Source of the DNA: Flavobacterium flabelliforme
GTDB lineage: Bacteria; Bacteroidota; Bacteroidia; Flavobacteriales; Flavobacteriaceae
NCBI RefSeq assembly: GCF_017948675.1
Contig: NZ_JAGFBU010000002.1
Location: forward strand, 372,001-436,000
DNA: 64,000 nt
Direction of reading: 5' to 3'
Below, one piece after another: positions 1 to 8,600 of this stretch. Below the pieces are notes generated by a model. The model was not told where the DNA came from, ran no database searches, and saw nothing but the letters and a program-made list of their open reading frames with translations. Every line of letters begins with the position of its first letter. Positions within the stretch are counted from its first letter, which is position 1. The position numbers and the translations under genes were made by a program.

Positions 1-642
1 ATTGCAGCGGCTGCCAATGTTTCTCATCCGGCGAAACAAGGTTTAGTTCAGTCCTTCTCTGTTTATATTGATACTTTATTAGTGTGTTCTGCAACAGGAT
101 TTATGTTATTAATGACCGGTAAGTATAATGTGCATAATCCAGATTTTGGAATCGCAGGTGCCTCTGAATTCTTATATTCTGGTGCTCAAAATATTGCAGT
201 AGGTCCAGGATACACGCAGAGTGCTATGGATAGCGTTTTTCCAGGTTTTGGTTCTTATTTTGTAGCTATTGCATTGTTTTTCTTCGCGTTTACAACTATT
301 TTAGCTTATTATTATATTGCAGAAACAAATATTTCTTACCTAACAAGAAAATTTGAATCTCCTGTTTTTAATTATGTTCTTAAAATAATTATGATGTTAG
401 TGATCATGTATGGTTCTATAAATCAAGCTAAACTAGCATGGGATATTGGAGATATTGGAGTTGGATTGATGGCATGGTTTAATATTATTGCAATCATTTT
501 ACTTCAAAAACCAGCATTAGCAGCGCTAAAAGACTATGAAAAACAGAAAAAGCAAGGTTTAGATCCAGTTTTTAGCCCGGAAGATATTGGAGTTACTAAT
601 GCTCATATTTGGAATACTATTCAAAAAAACGAGCAAGTCTAA
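1..642 (+). CDS. Alanine/glycine:cation (sodium) symporter, AGCS family, C-terminal part
   Basis: This open frame enters from the left edge and ends at a stop at 640-642, so only about the last 213 residues are present. The peptide is strongly hydrophobic, with at least four membrane segments. It carries stretches typical of the AGCS family, such as HPAKQGLVQSFSVYIDT near the start and AYYYIAETNISYL in the middle, and it ends in a short charged cytoplasmic tail. AGCS proteins import alanine or glycine together with sodium across the inner membrane. A GTG at 82 could be read as a start, but the frame and the family homology continue upstream of it, so the gene is truncated only by the window edge. 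Confidence 0.88.
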   Translation: MAAAANVSHPAKQGLVQSFSVYIDTLLVCSATGFMLLMTGKYNVHNPDFGIAGASEFLYSGAQNIAVGPGYTQSAMDSVFPGFGSYFVAIALFFFAFTTILAYYYIAETNISYLTRKFESPVFNYVLKIIMMLVIMYGSINQAKLAWDIGDIGVGLMAWFNIIAIILLQKPALAALKDYEKQKKQGLDPVFSPEDIGVTNAHIWNTIQKNEQV

Positions 643-660
643 AACCTTTTTTTTATTTGC

Positions 661-710
661 AAAAGCTTCTGAAAATGGTAATTTATTACTGTTTTTAGAA
701 GCTTTTATTT
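661..710 (+). terminator. Intrinsic terminator after the symporter gene
   Basis: The arms AAAAGCTTCT (661-670) and AGAAGCTTTT (697-706) form a perfect stem, extended by A/T pairs in the loop and followed by ATTTTAT. It lies 18 nt after the symporter stop codon. Confidence 0.75.
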
Positions 711-736
711 TATAAAAACTAATTACTTATTTACTC

Positions 737-744
737 TATATTTG
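737..744 (+). promoter_or_regulatory. Bacteroidota -7 element upstream of the ABC-F gene
   Basis: TATATTTG matches the TAnnTTTG -7 consensus of Bacteroidota and lies about 65 nt before the start codon of the ABC-F gene. No TTG is seen at the expected 17-23 nt upstream, so only the -7 half is supported. Confidence 0.45.
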
Positions 745-808
745 CACCTTCAAATTTTAGGCACTATTTTGATTCTATTTTTTGATTTCTAATCTCTAAC
801 TTATAAAA

Positions 809-2443
809 ATGATTACAGTTAACGATATTTCTGTGCAATTTGGGGGCACAACACTTTTTAGTGATGTTTCTTTTGCTATAAATGAAAATGATAAGATTGC
901 CCTAATGGGTAAAAATGGAGCGGGAAAATCGACGCTGCTTAAAATAATTGCAGGTCAAAGCAAGCCATCAACTGGAAATATTTCGGCACCAAAAGAGGCG
1001 GTTATCGCTTATTTGCCACAGCATTTATTAACTACAGATGGCGCAACTGTTATGGAAGAAACTTCAAAAGCATTTGGAGAAATTTTTTCTATGAAGTCAG
1101 AAATAGATGAAATCAATGAACAATTAACGATTCGTACGGATTACGAAAGTGATGCTTACATGAAATTAATTGAAAGAGTTTCTGATCTAAGTGAGAAATT
1201 CTATGCTATCGAAGAGGTAAATTACGAAGCTGAGGTTGAGAAAATATTAATTGGTTTAGGATTTGTTAGAGAAGATTTTAGTCGTCAAACTTCTGAGTTT
1301 TCAGGTGGTTGGAGAATGCGAATAGAATTAGCTAAAATCTTGTTGCAAAAACCAGACTTAATTTTGTTAGATGAGCCTACCAATCACATGGATATTGAAA
1401 GTATTCAGTGGTTAGAGGATTTCTTGATTAATTCAGCCAAAGCGGTTGTAGTAATTTCGCACGATAGAGCTTTTGTAGATAATATAACCAATCGTACTAT
1501 TGAAGTGACAATGGGACGTATTTATGATTATAAAGCGAAGTATTCTCATTATTTAGAACTAAGAAAAGACCGCCGTATGCACCAACAAAAAGCATACGAC
1601 GAGCAACAACGTATGATTGCGGATAACAGAACTTTTATTGATCGTTTCAAAGGAACTTTTTCTAAAACAGATGCCGTTCAATCGCGTGTAAAAATGTTAG
1701 AAAAGTTGGTTATTGTTCAAGTAGACGAGGTTGATACTTCAGCGTTGAAATTAAAGTTTCCACCCGCAGTTCGTTCGGGTCAATATCCTGTAATTGTAAA
1801 AGATTTATCCAAATCGTATGGCGATCACGTGGTTTTCAAAGATGCTAATATTGTTATCGAAAGAGGCGAGAAAGTAGCATTTGTTGGTAAAAATGGAGAA
1901 GGAAAATCAACGATGATCAAAGCAATTATGAAGCAAATCGAAATCGATGGCGGAAGTCTAGAGATTGGTCATAATGCGCAAATCGGTTATTTTGCTCAAA
2001 ACCAAGCGTCGTTATTAAATGAAAATGCTACGATATTTGAAACTATTGATGATATTGCGGTAGGAGACGTTCGAACAAAAATCAAAGACATTTTGGGTGC
2101 GTTTATGTTTCATGGCGATGACGTGACCAAGAAAGTGAAAGTGCTTTCTGGTGGAGAAAAAACACGTTTGGCGATGATAAAATTATTATTAGAGCCCGTA
2201 AACTTGTTAATTCTGGATGAGCCTTCCAATCACTTGGATATGAAAACTAAAGATATTATCAAAGATGCGTTGCGCGATTTTGATGGAACTTTAATATTAG
2301 TTTCTCACGATAGAGATTTTCTTGATGGTTTAGCAACTAAGGTTTTCGAATTTGGAAACAAAAGAGTAGTGGAGCATTTTGAAGATATCACAGGTTTCTT
2401 AGCGCACAAGAAAATGGATAGTATGAATGAAATAGAGAAATAA
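809..2443 (+). CDS. ABC-F family ATP-binding cassette protein
   Basis: The protein has 544 residues and two complete ABC ATPase domains but no membrane segments. The first domain has Walker A GKNGAGKST (about residue 34), signature SGGWRMR and Walker B LDEPTNH. The second has Walker A GKNGEGKST (about 360), signature LSGGEKTRLA and LDEPSNH. A charged linker between the domains contains the KAYDEQQRMI helix typical of ABC-F proteins. ABC-F members act on the ribosome (EttA/YbiT/Uup type) or confer ribosome protection. There is no transporter partner next to it, and it is monocistronic between two terminators. The subgroup cannot be fixed by eye. Confidence 0.9.
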   Translation: MITVNDISVQFGGTTLFSDVSFAINENDKIALMGKNGAGKSTLLKIIAGQSKPSTGNISAPKEAVIAYLPQHLLTTDGATVMEETSKAFGEIFSMKSEIDEINEQLTIRTDYESDAYMKLIERVSDLSEKFYAIEEVNYEAEVEKILIGLGFVREDFSRQTSEFSGGWRMRIELAKILLQKPDLILLDEPTNHMDIESIQWLEDFLINSAKAVVVISHDRAFVDNITNRTIEVTMGRIYDYKAKYSHYLELRKDRRMHQQKAYDEQQRMIADNRTFIDRFKGTFSKTDAVQSRVKMLEKLVIVQVDEVDTSALKLKFPPAVRSGQYPVIVKDLSKSYGDHVVFKDANIVIERGEKVAFVGKNGEGKSTMIKAIMKQIEIDGGSLEIGHNAQIGYFAQNQASLLNENATIFETIDDIAVGDVRTKIKDILGAFMFHGDDVTKKVKVLSGGEKTRLAMIKLLLEPVNLLILDEPSNHLDMKTKDIIKDALRDFDGTLILVSHDRDFLDGLATKVFEFGNKRVVEHFEDITGFLAHKKMDSMNEIEK

Positions 2444-2475
2444 TCCTTTAGCTCTAACAGGCAAAGTACAAAAGT

Positions 2476-2512
2476 AAAAGGCATAAGTTAAATTCTTATG
2501 CCTTTTGCTTTT
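2476..2512. terminator. Bidirectional terminator between convergent genes
   Basis: The perfect 12-bp stem AAAAGGCATAAG (2476-2487) / CTTATGCCTTTT (2495-2506) has a 7-nt loop. T-rich sequence follows on the plus strand, and the A-rich arm gives a U run on the minus strand. It sits between the ends of the ABC-F gene and the convergent permease gene. Confidence 0.85.
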
Positions 2513-2526
2513 TATATATCAGGATA

Positions 2527-3684
2527 TTAAATTTCTTTTAAAACACTTTTTCTTTTTAAGTACAAAGCAATATAGGATAGAATACCGCAAATTGTTCCAA
2601 TGATAACCATATTCCAAATGGAACTAGTAGTTTGGGATAGCGTTCCGTCTTCAATAATCAAAATGCGAAATGCTTTTAGGAAATGAGTTAGCGGGATACA
2701 ATTAGCAATGCCTTGAACCCAGACTGGCATTTGACTTAAAGGCCAGGTAAATCCACTCAAAATAAAGCTTGGCGTAGCAATTACCATTAAAATCTCGGTT
2801 GCTTTTAACTGGTTTGGAATCATAATACTGACTAAAATCCCTATGAAGCACACAGAAAGTACAAATATTCCTGCTACAAACGTAAGCGGAAGCAGGTTGT
2901 CATAGAAAGGAATCCGGAACCAAAAGGTAAATAACCAAAACAATAGCCAAAGTCCGAAACTCATCATTAAATAGGGAATAATTTTAACACTCATCAATTT
3001 TAGTAAAGAAGGGCTTTTTTTTACTAATTTTTTGAATGTGCCGTTCTCGTATTCTGACGCAAAAGACAACGCTAAACCCAGCAAAAGAACTTGTTGTAAA
3101 ACGGCTGCTAATACTCCTGGCCAAAGGAAATACATATAGTTAGTGCTGCGGTTGTTCTTTTTTATAAAGGTTGTTTTAAACGGTTCATATTGTGTCGCTA
3201 GTAATTTTTCAGGTATTCCTTGTTTGCGTAATGTTTCCATTTGAACCCCTGCTTTTAATGTTCCAAGACAAAGTTGCAAAGCACCAGAAGCGTAATTAGC
3301 CGTTAAAACATTTGAGGTGTTTACGATAGTTACAATTTCTGGATATTTTTTGGTCAACACCATTTTCTCAAAACCCTTTGGAATAATTACAACGCATGCT
3401 GCTTCTTTTTCTATGGCAATTTGGGAAAGATTATTTTGGTCGTATAATAATGAGGTGATATTAAGCACTTCATTATCATCAAACATCTGCAATGCTTTTG
3501 CGCTCATTTCGCTACGGTCTTCATCCACTACAACGATCGGTAAGTCGGTAACTTTTCCTTTTCCATAAACGTAGCCTAACAAAATACCATAAAGTAACGG
3601 TGCTCCAATAAAAAGCAATCGGAGTACTTTATTTTGCCAAAAGAGTTTGAATTCTCTTTTAAGAAGTGACCAGAAATTTTGCAT
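2527..3684 (-). CDS. ABC-2 type transporter permease
   Basis: The protein has 385 residues: an N-terminal membrane helix (about 22-42), a long periplasmic domain (about 45-185, containing VVVDEDRSEMS), then five hydrophobic segments in the C-terminal half. This is the architecture of ABC-2 permeases of the YhhJ/YbhR type, which export drugs or other small molecules with a membrane fusion protein. It is the last gene of a marR-tolC-hlyD-permease operon, 3 nt after the hlyD-like gene. Comparable systems usually have two permeases and an ATPase. Neither a second permease nor a cognate ATPase is present here, so the ATPase must be encoded elsewhere or the operon has been reduced. Confidence 0.87.
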   Translation of the reverse strand: MQNFWSLLKREFKLFWQNKVLRLLFIGAPLLYGILLGYVYGKGKVTDLPIVVVDEDRSEMSAKALQMFDDNEVLNITSLLYDQNNLSQIAIEKEAACVVIIPKGFEKMVLTKKYPEIVTIVNTSNVLTANYASGALQLCLGTLKAGVQMETLRKQGIPEKLLATQYEPFKTTFIKKNNRSTNYMYFLWPGVLAAVLQQVLLLGLALSFASEYENGTFKKLVKKSPSLLKLMSVKIIPYLMMSFGLWLLFWLFTFWFRIPFYDNLLPLTFVAGIFVLSVCFIGILVSIMIPNQLKATEILMVIATPSFILSGFTWPLSQMPVWVQGIANCIPLTHFLKAFRILIIEDGTLSQTTSSIWNMVIIGTICGILSYIALYLKRKSVLKEI

Positions 3685-3687
3685 AAT

Positions 3688-4641
3688 TTATAGGGATAAA
3701 GTTACGGTGGTTTTTGTAATCAGGTCTTTTGCTTCCTTACTATTCGAAGGCGTTATTTTTATTTCAAACAAGCTTTCCTGCATTTCATAATCGGGATAGG
3801 CAGTTGCAATGTTTCCATAGGCGCCCAATTGTTTTACGGTAGTAACAATTCCTTTTATGTCTTTTTTAGTATAGGGGATATGAACTAGTATTTCCTGCCA
3901 TTTTTTTATTTTGCCTAATTGGTTTTCTGCAACCGTAAAACGAAAATAAACACTATCGGCAATATAGCCATTAAACAAGGTATATCCAGGCAATGCAAGT
4001 TCGCCTAAGTTTAGGGTTATGGTTTCGATGCTCATGTCTTGAGGGGCAATAATGTAACGCTCTTTGTCTGCGGTTTGTACTTCTTGCAATGCGCCAACAG
4101 CTCTGTCTTGTTGACCAAGAGCCATCGTTTGTTGCTCGATTCGGCCACCTTTCTTTGCTTCGTTCAATTCTGCCTGAACAGCATTGTATTGTGCTTGTGC
4201 TCCTTGATATTTAGCAAATGTTTCATCATAGGTTTGCTGTGAAACTAAGGAATCTTTGAGCATATTACTCAATCTTTTGATGGATTTTTGAGCAAATTCA
4301 TACTGTTCTTTCAGGCCTTGTTTTTTTGCTTCAAGTTGTTTAATTTGGTTTTCAGTAGCCCCTTTCACAGCCATATTGTACTGTGCTTTTGCCGAAGTAA
4401 CCGCGCCTTCAGCCTGCTGTTTTTTGGCATCAACTTCTGGAAGATCCAGAATAGCAAGTGTATCTCCTTTTTTTACCAAATCGCCTTCTTTTACTAATAG
4501 TTGGACGATTTTCCCAGGAACCTTACTAACTATCGAAATTTGTTCTTTTTCTACTTTCCCTTGAATTTGAGCTTCTTTTTTTGATTTTCCACAGCCAATT
4601 AGCAAAACTACGATTGCCACTAAAGTGATTATTTTTTTCAT
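3688..4641 (-). CDS. HlyD-family membrane fusion protein (lipoprotein)
   Basis: The protein has 317 residues. It begins with a lipoprotein signal whose lipobox LIGC gives a Cys at about residue 17. Next is a biotinyl-lipoyl-like hairpin (KVPGKIVQLLVKEGDLVKKG), a long alpha-helical coiled coil (about 75-180) rich in K, Q and E, and a beta-barrel region. This is the periplasmic adaptor that joins an inner-membrane pump to a TolC channel. It lies 12 nt after the tolC-like gene and 3 nt before the permease gene, so the three form one tripartite exporter unit. Confidence 0.9.
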   Translation of the reverse strand: MKKIITLVAIVVLLIGCGKSKKEAQIQGKVEKEQISIVSKVPGKIVQLLVKEGDLVKKGDTLAILDLPEVDAKKQQAEGAVTSAKAQYNMAVKGATENQIKQLEAKKQGLKEQYEFAQKSIKRLSNMLKDSLVSQQTYDETFAKYQGAQAQYNAVQAELNEAKKGGRIEQQTMALGQQDRAVGALQEVQTADKERYIIAPQDMSIETITLNLGELALPGYTLFNGYIADSVYFRFTVAENQLGKIKKWQEILVHIPYTKKDIKGIVTTVKQLGAYGNIATAYPDYEMQESLFEIKITPSNSKEAKDLITKTTVTLSL

Positions 4642-4653
4642 GGATTCTGGCTT

Positions 4654-6039
4654 TTAATTTGTTATATATTTTGTTAATTCGCCCGTGGCTATAATGGTTT
4701 CAATAGCTGATAGACGCTGTTCTATTAGGATATTTATTTTATTTAAAGATGCTTTATAAGAATCGTTTTCGGCTTCTAGACGTTCAGATATGTTTATCAA
4801 ACCTTCTTTATATTGTTTAATGGCTAAATTCAAATTGTTATGGGCTACTTTCTCTTGTTGTGATGCTATTTCTATTTTTTGATTCAAAACCGAATAATTA
4901 ACATAATTGTTTTCCAATAGCAATTGTAATTTTTCTTTAGTGTCATCAATTTGGTTTTGTACTTGTTCAATATTTATTTTGGCTTCATGAACTTTATGAT
5001 TTCTTTCAAAACCGGCAAAAACTTCCCATTTTATTCCTGCACCAATCATCCAATTTGGACTTATCGTGATCTCATTTAACTGTAAATGAAGAGGCGTATT
5101 TAGGCCTGGAATTACAGGAGTTGTTGAGTTTGCATCAAATACACTGCTGTGGGTTACGCCCCCAAAAGCACCTAAAGTAGGAAGAAAAGTTCCTTTTTCT
5201 TTTTTTAGCAAATATTCATAGGCTACTTTAAATGATTCTAAGGCTTTGATTTCTTTTTTGTTTTCGGTGCTTAAATTCTCTTCCAAAATTAAATAAGGAA
5301 CTAAATTGTATTGAACATTATTTATTTCTGAATCGGAATAGCCTGTTAAATAGCGTATTTTTCTATATACTAATTTTCGTTTTCCCTCTAGTTCAATTCT
5401 TTTAGATTTCAATTCTAATGAGGCCAATTTTATTTTATCTCGATCATAAGGAATAGCAAGACCTTCTTCGATTGCTTTAGAAATTCTTTTGGTTTCAGTT
5501 TGCAATCTCTTTTCACTGTCATTCAAAAGTTTTTCAACTTCAATTAATAAAGTGATTTGGTCAAAGGTGTTAATAACGTCTTTTATAATAATGTCCTTCT
5601 CAGATTCTTTTAGGTATTCTGTTCCGATTGCTTTTTGCTTCAATGCCTTAGCACCATTAGGAATTTGCATTCCGCTAAACAAAACCGTTTTTGCCATTAT
5701 ACTTCCATTAAAAATATTTCCGTAATTATCAAAAGTCGATTTTCCACCAAACACCGGAATGTTAATTATAGGTAGGGTCGTGGCAGGAAGATCAACTGTC
5801 AATTTATTGTCAAAATAGGAGTAAATGGCACTAGCTTCTACCGTTGGGATATATTTATTCCAAACGCTTTTTTCCTGAAGTTGCAGTTTTTCAATTTCGA
5901 GTTCTTTATTTTTTATCGAACTGTTTTTTTCAATAGCTTTATGAATCGCCTCTTGTAAAGAAGTTGAAATTTCTATTTGCGCATATCCAGTAGCAAATGT
6001 AAAAAGCGAAAAAAGGGAAAGTAGTAGATATTTTTTCAT
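4654..6039 (-). CDS. TolC-family outer membrane efflux protein
   Basis: The protein has 461 residues with a signal peptide ending at about residue 20 (TGYAQ/IE). Two long helical repeats with heptad patterns, and segments such as ASIYSYFD and GIKWEVFAGFERNHKV, are typical of the outer membrane efflux protein family. It forms the outer membrane duct of the exporter. The gene starts 1 nt after the marR stop, consistent with co-transcription and translational coupling. The substrate cannot be predicted from sequence. Confidence 0.9.
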   Translation of the reverse strand: MKKYLLLSLFSLFTFATGYAQIEISTSLQEAIHKAIEKNSSIKNKELEIEKLQLQEKSVWNKYIPTVEASAIYSYFDNKLTVDLPATTLPIINIPVFGGKSTFDNYGNIFNGSIMAKTVLFSGMQIPNGAKALKQKAIGTEYLKESEKDIIIKDVINTFDQITLLIEVEKLLNDSEKRLQTETKRISKAIEEGLAIPYDRDKIKLASLELKSKRIELEGKRKLVYRKIRYLTGYSDSEINNVQYNLVPYLILEENLSTENKKEIKALESFKVAYEYLLKKEKGTFLPTLGAFGGVTHSSVFDANSTTPVIPGLNTPLHLQLNEITISPNWMIGAGIKWEVFAGFERNHKVHEAKINIEQVQNQIDDTKEKLQLLLENNYVNYSVLNQKIEIASQQEKVAHNNLNLAIKQYKEGLINISERLEAENDSYKASLNKINILIEQRLSAIETIIATGELTKYITN

Positions 6040-6040
6040 C

Positions 6041-6487
6041 TTATTTTTTTGTTTCTAAATTATTATAAATTTGAAGAAAAGTCTCCTTTACGATTTCGAG
6101 CCTTTCTGGTTCAATGTCTCTTATCGCATTTTTAAGAGTTTCATTGACAACAATCATTACTTCCTTCTCAATTGATTTCCCTTTCGGAGTCAAAAAAATT
6201 AATTTTAATCGTTTGTCATTTGCGTCAGGATGCCGTTCTACTAAATTTTCTTTTTCCAAATGATCAATTAAACGCGTTATTCCGGGTTTGTCAGTCGAAG
6301 TTTGATCTGCTAATGTTTGTTGCGTGCAACCTTCATTTTTCCACAAAACACCTAGAATAGTCCATTGCTCTTTTGTTAGCGAAATATTGTTTTTTCTAAA
6401 ATTAGTCAACAACGCTCTGTTAAAAGCGGAGTGCGTCCTTCCAGACAAAATAGTATATAAATTTTCTGTTGAAAAAATTGTTCCCAT
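6041..6487 (-). CDS. MarR-family transcriptional regulator of the efflux operon
   Basis: The protein has 148 residues with the winged helix-turn-helix of MarR proteins: LTKEQWTILGVLWKNEGCTQ, TDKPGITRLIDHLEKENLVER and the wing HPDANDKRLKLIFLT. MarR dimers usually repress their own operon and are released by phenolic or other small ligands. It is the first gene of the marR-tolC-hlyD-permease operon. Two inverted repeats in its promoter (6493-6510 and 6529-6545) are the likely operators, so the operon is probably auto-repressed and ligand-induced. Confidence 0.92.
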   Translation of the reverse strand: MGTIFSTENLYTILSGRTHSAFNRALLTNFRKNNISLTKEQWTILGVLWKNEGCTQQTLADQTSTDKPGITRLIDHLEKENLVERHPDANDKRLKLIFLTPKGKSIEKEVMIVVNETLKNAIRDIEPERLEIVKETFLQIYNNLETKK

Positions 6488-6492
6488 AAATA

Positions 6493-6545
6493 TAGTTGTT
6501 TAAACAACTACAAAGGTATTTAAAATTTACTTGTAAATTACAAGT
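6493..6545 (-). promoter_or_regulatory. marR operon promoter with two inverted-repeat operators
   Basis: Read on the minus strand, TTG (6541-6543) is followed after 22 nt by TACCTTTG (6518-6511), a good flavobacterial promoter. A perfect 18-bp palindrome, TAGTTGTTTAAACAACTA, lies at 6493-6510 just downstream of the -7 box. A second repeat, ACTTGTA-AAT-TACAAGT, lies at 6529-6545 over the -33 box. Both positions would block RNA polymerase, as expected for MarR sites. Binding by this MarR is inferred. Confidence 0.75.
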
Positions 6546-6720
6546 ATTATTTTTTATTGTAAAAGAGTGTCTTATTAACGATTTTAGATGTTGATTTTAT
6601 CAAATAAATAACAGCTACAATGATTTTTCAGCAGCATACAGAATGAACGAACTAAATGGTGCGATAACTGGAACTGATTAGTAAAAAAGGATATTGATTT
6701 TGTTTTAAACAATTTATAAA

Positions 6721-6754
6721 AAAAAGGTGCAGCTCATTCGAACGGCACCTTTTT
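6721..6754 (-). terminator. Intrinsic terminator of the pirin/acetyltransferase operon
   Basis: The perfect stem AAAAAGGTGC (6721-6730) / GCACCTTTTT (6745-6754) ends 1 nt from the stop codon of the small acetyltransferase gene. Read on the minus strand, the 3' arm ends in a U run. Confidence 0.8.
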
Positions 6755-6755
6755 A

Positions 6756-7058
6756 CTAAAGTCTAATTCCCGGTGGAAGTAATTCTTTATATACTGGGTT
6801 TTTCTTGAAGAAAACCACTATTTTTGGAAGAATTGGAACTACTTTGAACTTTCGCTCTATCGCAATTTCCATTATATTTTTTAGAAAATTAGTGATAAAC
6901 TCTTCATTTTCATACGATTCTGGAGTATTAATTTTCGTTAGAAATATCTTCTTCTCTTGAAAAGAATATTCAACAGTAACTAATCCTTCCTCTACTGTAG
7001 TTTCAAATTGTCGTGCAAATGTGTTGTCTTTAATGTCAATAGTGATTAATCCATCCAT
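6756..7058 (-). CDS. Small GNAT-like N-acetyltransferase (GCN5-rel / NATD1 type)
   Basis: This 100-residue protein resembles the short N-acyltransferase group: a beta-rich N-terminal half (FETTVEEGLVTVEYSFQEKKIFL) and a C-terminal helix and strand ending IAIERKFKVVPILPKIVVFFKKNPVYKEL. Members lack the N-terminal part of a normal GNAT fold, and their substrates are unknown. The gene lies 11 nt after the pirin gene and was probably co-transcribed with it. It is followed at once by a terminator. Confidence 0.72.
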   Translation of the reverse strand: MDGLITIDIKDNTFARQFETTVEEGLVTVEYSFQEKKIFLTKINTPESYENEEFITNFLKNIMEIAIERKFKVVPILPKIVVFFKKNPVYKELLPPGIRL

Positions 7059-7069
7059 GATAATTAACG

Positions 7070-7786
7070 CTAATTCATTGGTACTTCTACCAAAAGTATT
7101 TTTGATTTGGAAATAATCTGAATTTCAACGGAATCAAAATCCGTTATTCCCATGGCATCTCTTGCCTTCAAAACTTGGTTATTAATTAGTATTTCGCCTT
7201 CAATTAAAAATAAATAAACACCATTTTTAGTAATCCTAACCGAATAATTGGTTGTAGTGTTACTGTCAAAAATTCCTAAATGGAAAAAGGTTTTCTGGTA
7301 AACCCAAAGTGCATTGCCATCATTTTGATCGTTTGGCGAAACAATATTTACAAAGGTATTGATTTGATTTTCAATATCAAATGATTTCTGGTCGTATCTT
7401 GGAGCTACATTTTCTCGATCAGGAAATACCCATAATTGTAATGTTTTTGCTTCTTCTAATTTGCTTGCGTTCATTTCAGAATGTTCTACGCCAGATCCAG
7501 CGCTCATAACCTGAACTTCTCCAAAGCGAATGACTCCTTCATTTCCCATGCTATCTCGATGTTCTAGACCGCCTTCTAAAGGAATAGTTATTATTTCCAT
7601 ATTAGCGTGACTGTGTGTGCCAAAGCCAGTTCCTCCGTCAATAGTATCGTCATTTAATACTCGTAACATTCCAAATTGTACGCGATCGGCATTAAAATAA
7701 TTGCCAAAAGAAAAAGAGAAATTTGCCTTTAGCCAACCAAAATTAGCAGTACCTCTTGTGTCTGATTTAAAAATTTGTGTATTCAT
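7070..7786 (-). CDS. Pirin-family cupin protein (YhhW-like)
   Basis: The protein has 238 residues with the bicupin pirin fold. The metal-binding motif is visible as HSHANME, then LEHRDSMGN and SGVEHSE in the first cupin domain (three His and one Glu). Bacterial YhhW-type pirins can have quercetin 2,3-dioxygenase activity, and others act as redox or regulatory proteins. The gene starts a two-gene unit with the small acetyltransferase. Confidence 0.9.
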   Translation of the reverse strand: MNTQIFKSDTRGTANFGWLKANFSFSFGNYFNADRVQFGMLRVLNDDTIDGGTGFGTHSHANMEIITIPLEGGLEHRDSMGNEGVIRFGEVQVMSAGSGVEHSEMNASKLEEAKTLQLWVFPDRENVAPRYDQKSFDIENQINTFVNIVSPNDQNDGNALWVYQKTFFHLGIFDSNTTTNYSVRITKNGVYLFLIEGEILINNQVLKARDAMGITDFDSVEIQIISKSKILLVEVPMN

Positions 7787-7900
7787 AAATTATTGGTAAT
7801 ATAAGGTGTGAAGTGGGATGAATTTAAATAAAAAAAATTAATTTTATACAAAAATCGAGATAAAAAATCAGAATGTTGTTATAAAATCGTTAAAACAATT

Positions 7901-8563
7901 ATGAGTAAAATACCTGTTTATCTAATGCCAGGATTGGCCGCAAGTACTTCAATTTTCGAGCGAATTAAGCTTCCAGAAGCTGATTTTGAAATTTACTTAT
8001 TAGAATGGGAAATCCCTTTAGATAATGAAACTTTGTTGGATTATGCTAAACGAATAGCAGCTAAGATAAAGCATCCTAATCCCGTTCTCATTGGTGTTTC
8101 ATTTGGTGGAATTTTAGTGCAAGAAATGGCTCGCTTTATACAGGTAAAAAAAGTTATTATTATATCCAGTGTCAAAAGTAATTTAGAGTTTCCTCGTAGA
8201 TTTAAGTTAGCCAAAACGACTAAAGCTTACAAGTTAATTCCAATGAGTTTACTAATGAATCTAGAGAATTTAGCTAAGTTTTCCTTTGGTGAAACTATAA
8301 ATAAGCGTTTAGAATTGTATGAAAAATTCCTTTCCGTTAGAGATATTCGATATTTACAGTGGTCGGTAGAGCAAGTAATTCTTTGGGATAGAACCGTGGT
8401 TGATAAAAATGTGATTCACATTCATGGCGATGCAGATGATGTTTTTCCTATAAAATATATCAAGGATTGTATCGTGGTCAAAGGAGGAACGCATATTATG
8501 ATTTTAAATAAATACAAATGGCTCAATGAAAATTTACCTGAAATAATATTGGGAACAAAATAG
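7901..8563 (+). CDS. Alpha/beta hydrolase
   Basis: The protein has 220 residues and no signal peptide. The nucleophile elbow GVSFGG (G-x-S-x-G) lies near residue 67. The acid-containing segment HIHGDADDVFP (about 175-185) and a late GGTHIM supplying the His complete a likely Ser-Asp-His triad. The substrate is unknown. The next gene starts 37 nt downstream. Confidence 0.8.
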   Translation: MSKIPVYLMPGLAASTSIFERIKLPEADFEIYLLEWEIPLDNETLLDYAKRIAAKIKHPNPVLIGVSFGGILVQEMARFIQVKKVIIISSVKSNLEFPRRFKLAKTTKAYKLIPMSLLMNLENLAKFSFGETINKRLELYEKFLSVRDIRYLQWSVEQVILWDRTVVDKNVIHIHGDADDVFPIKYIKDCIVVKGGTHIMILNKYKWLNENLPEIILGTK

Positions 8564-8600
8564 GGTAGCCGTTAATCAGTAATGATAAAACATAGAAAAT

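Noticed and set aside
82-642. GTG at 82 as the start of the symporter gene
   Set aside because: The frame and family homology run upstream to base 1, so this is an internal codon of a gene cut by the window edge.
809-2443. ABC-F protein as the missing ATPase of the neighbouring exporter
   Set aside because: ABC-F proteins have fused ATPase domains without transport partners, and this gene is convergent with the operon behind a terminator.
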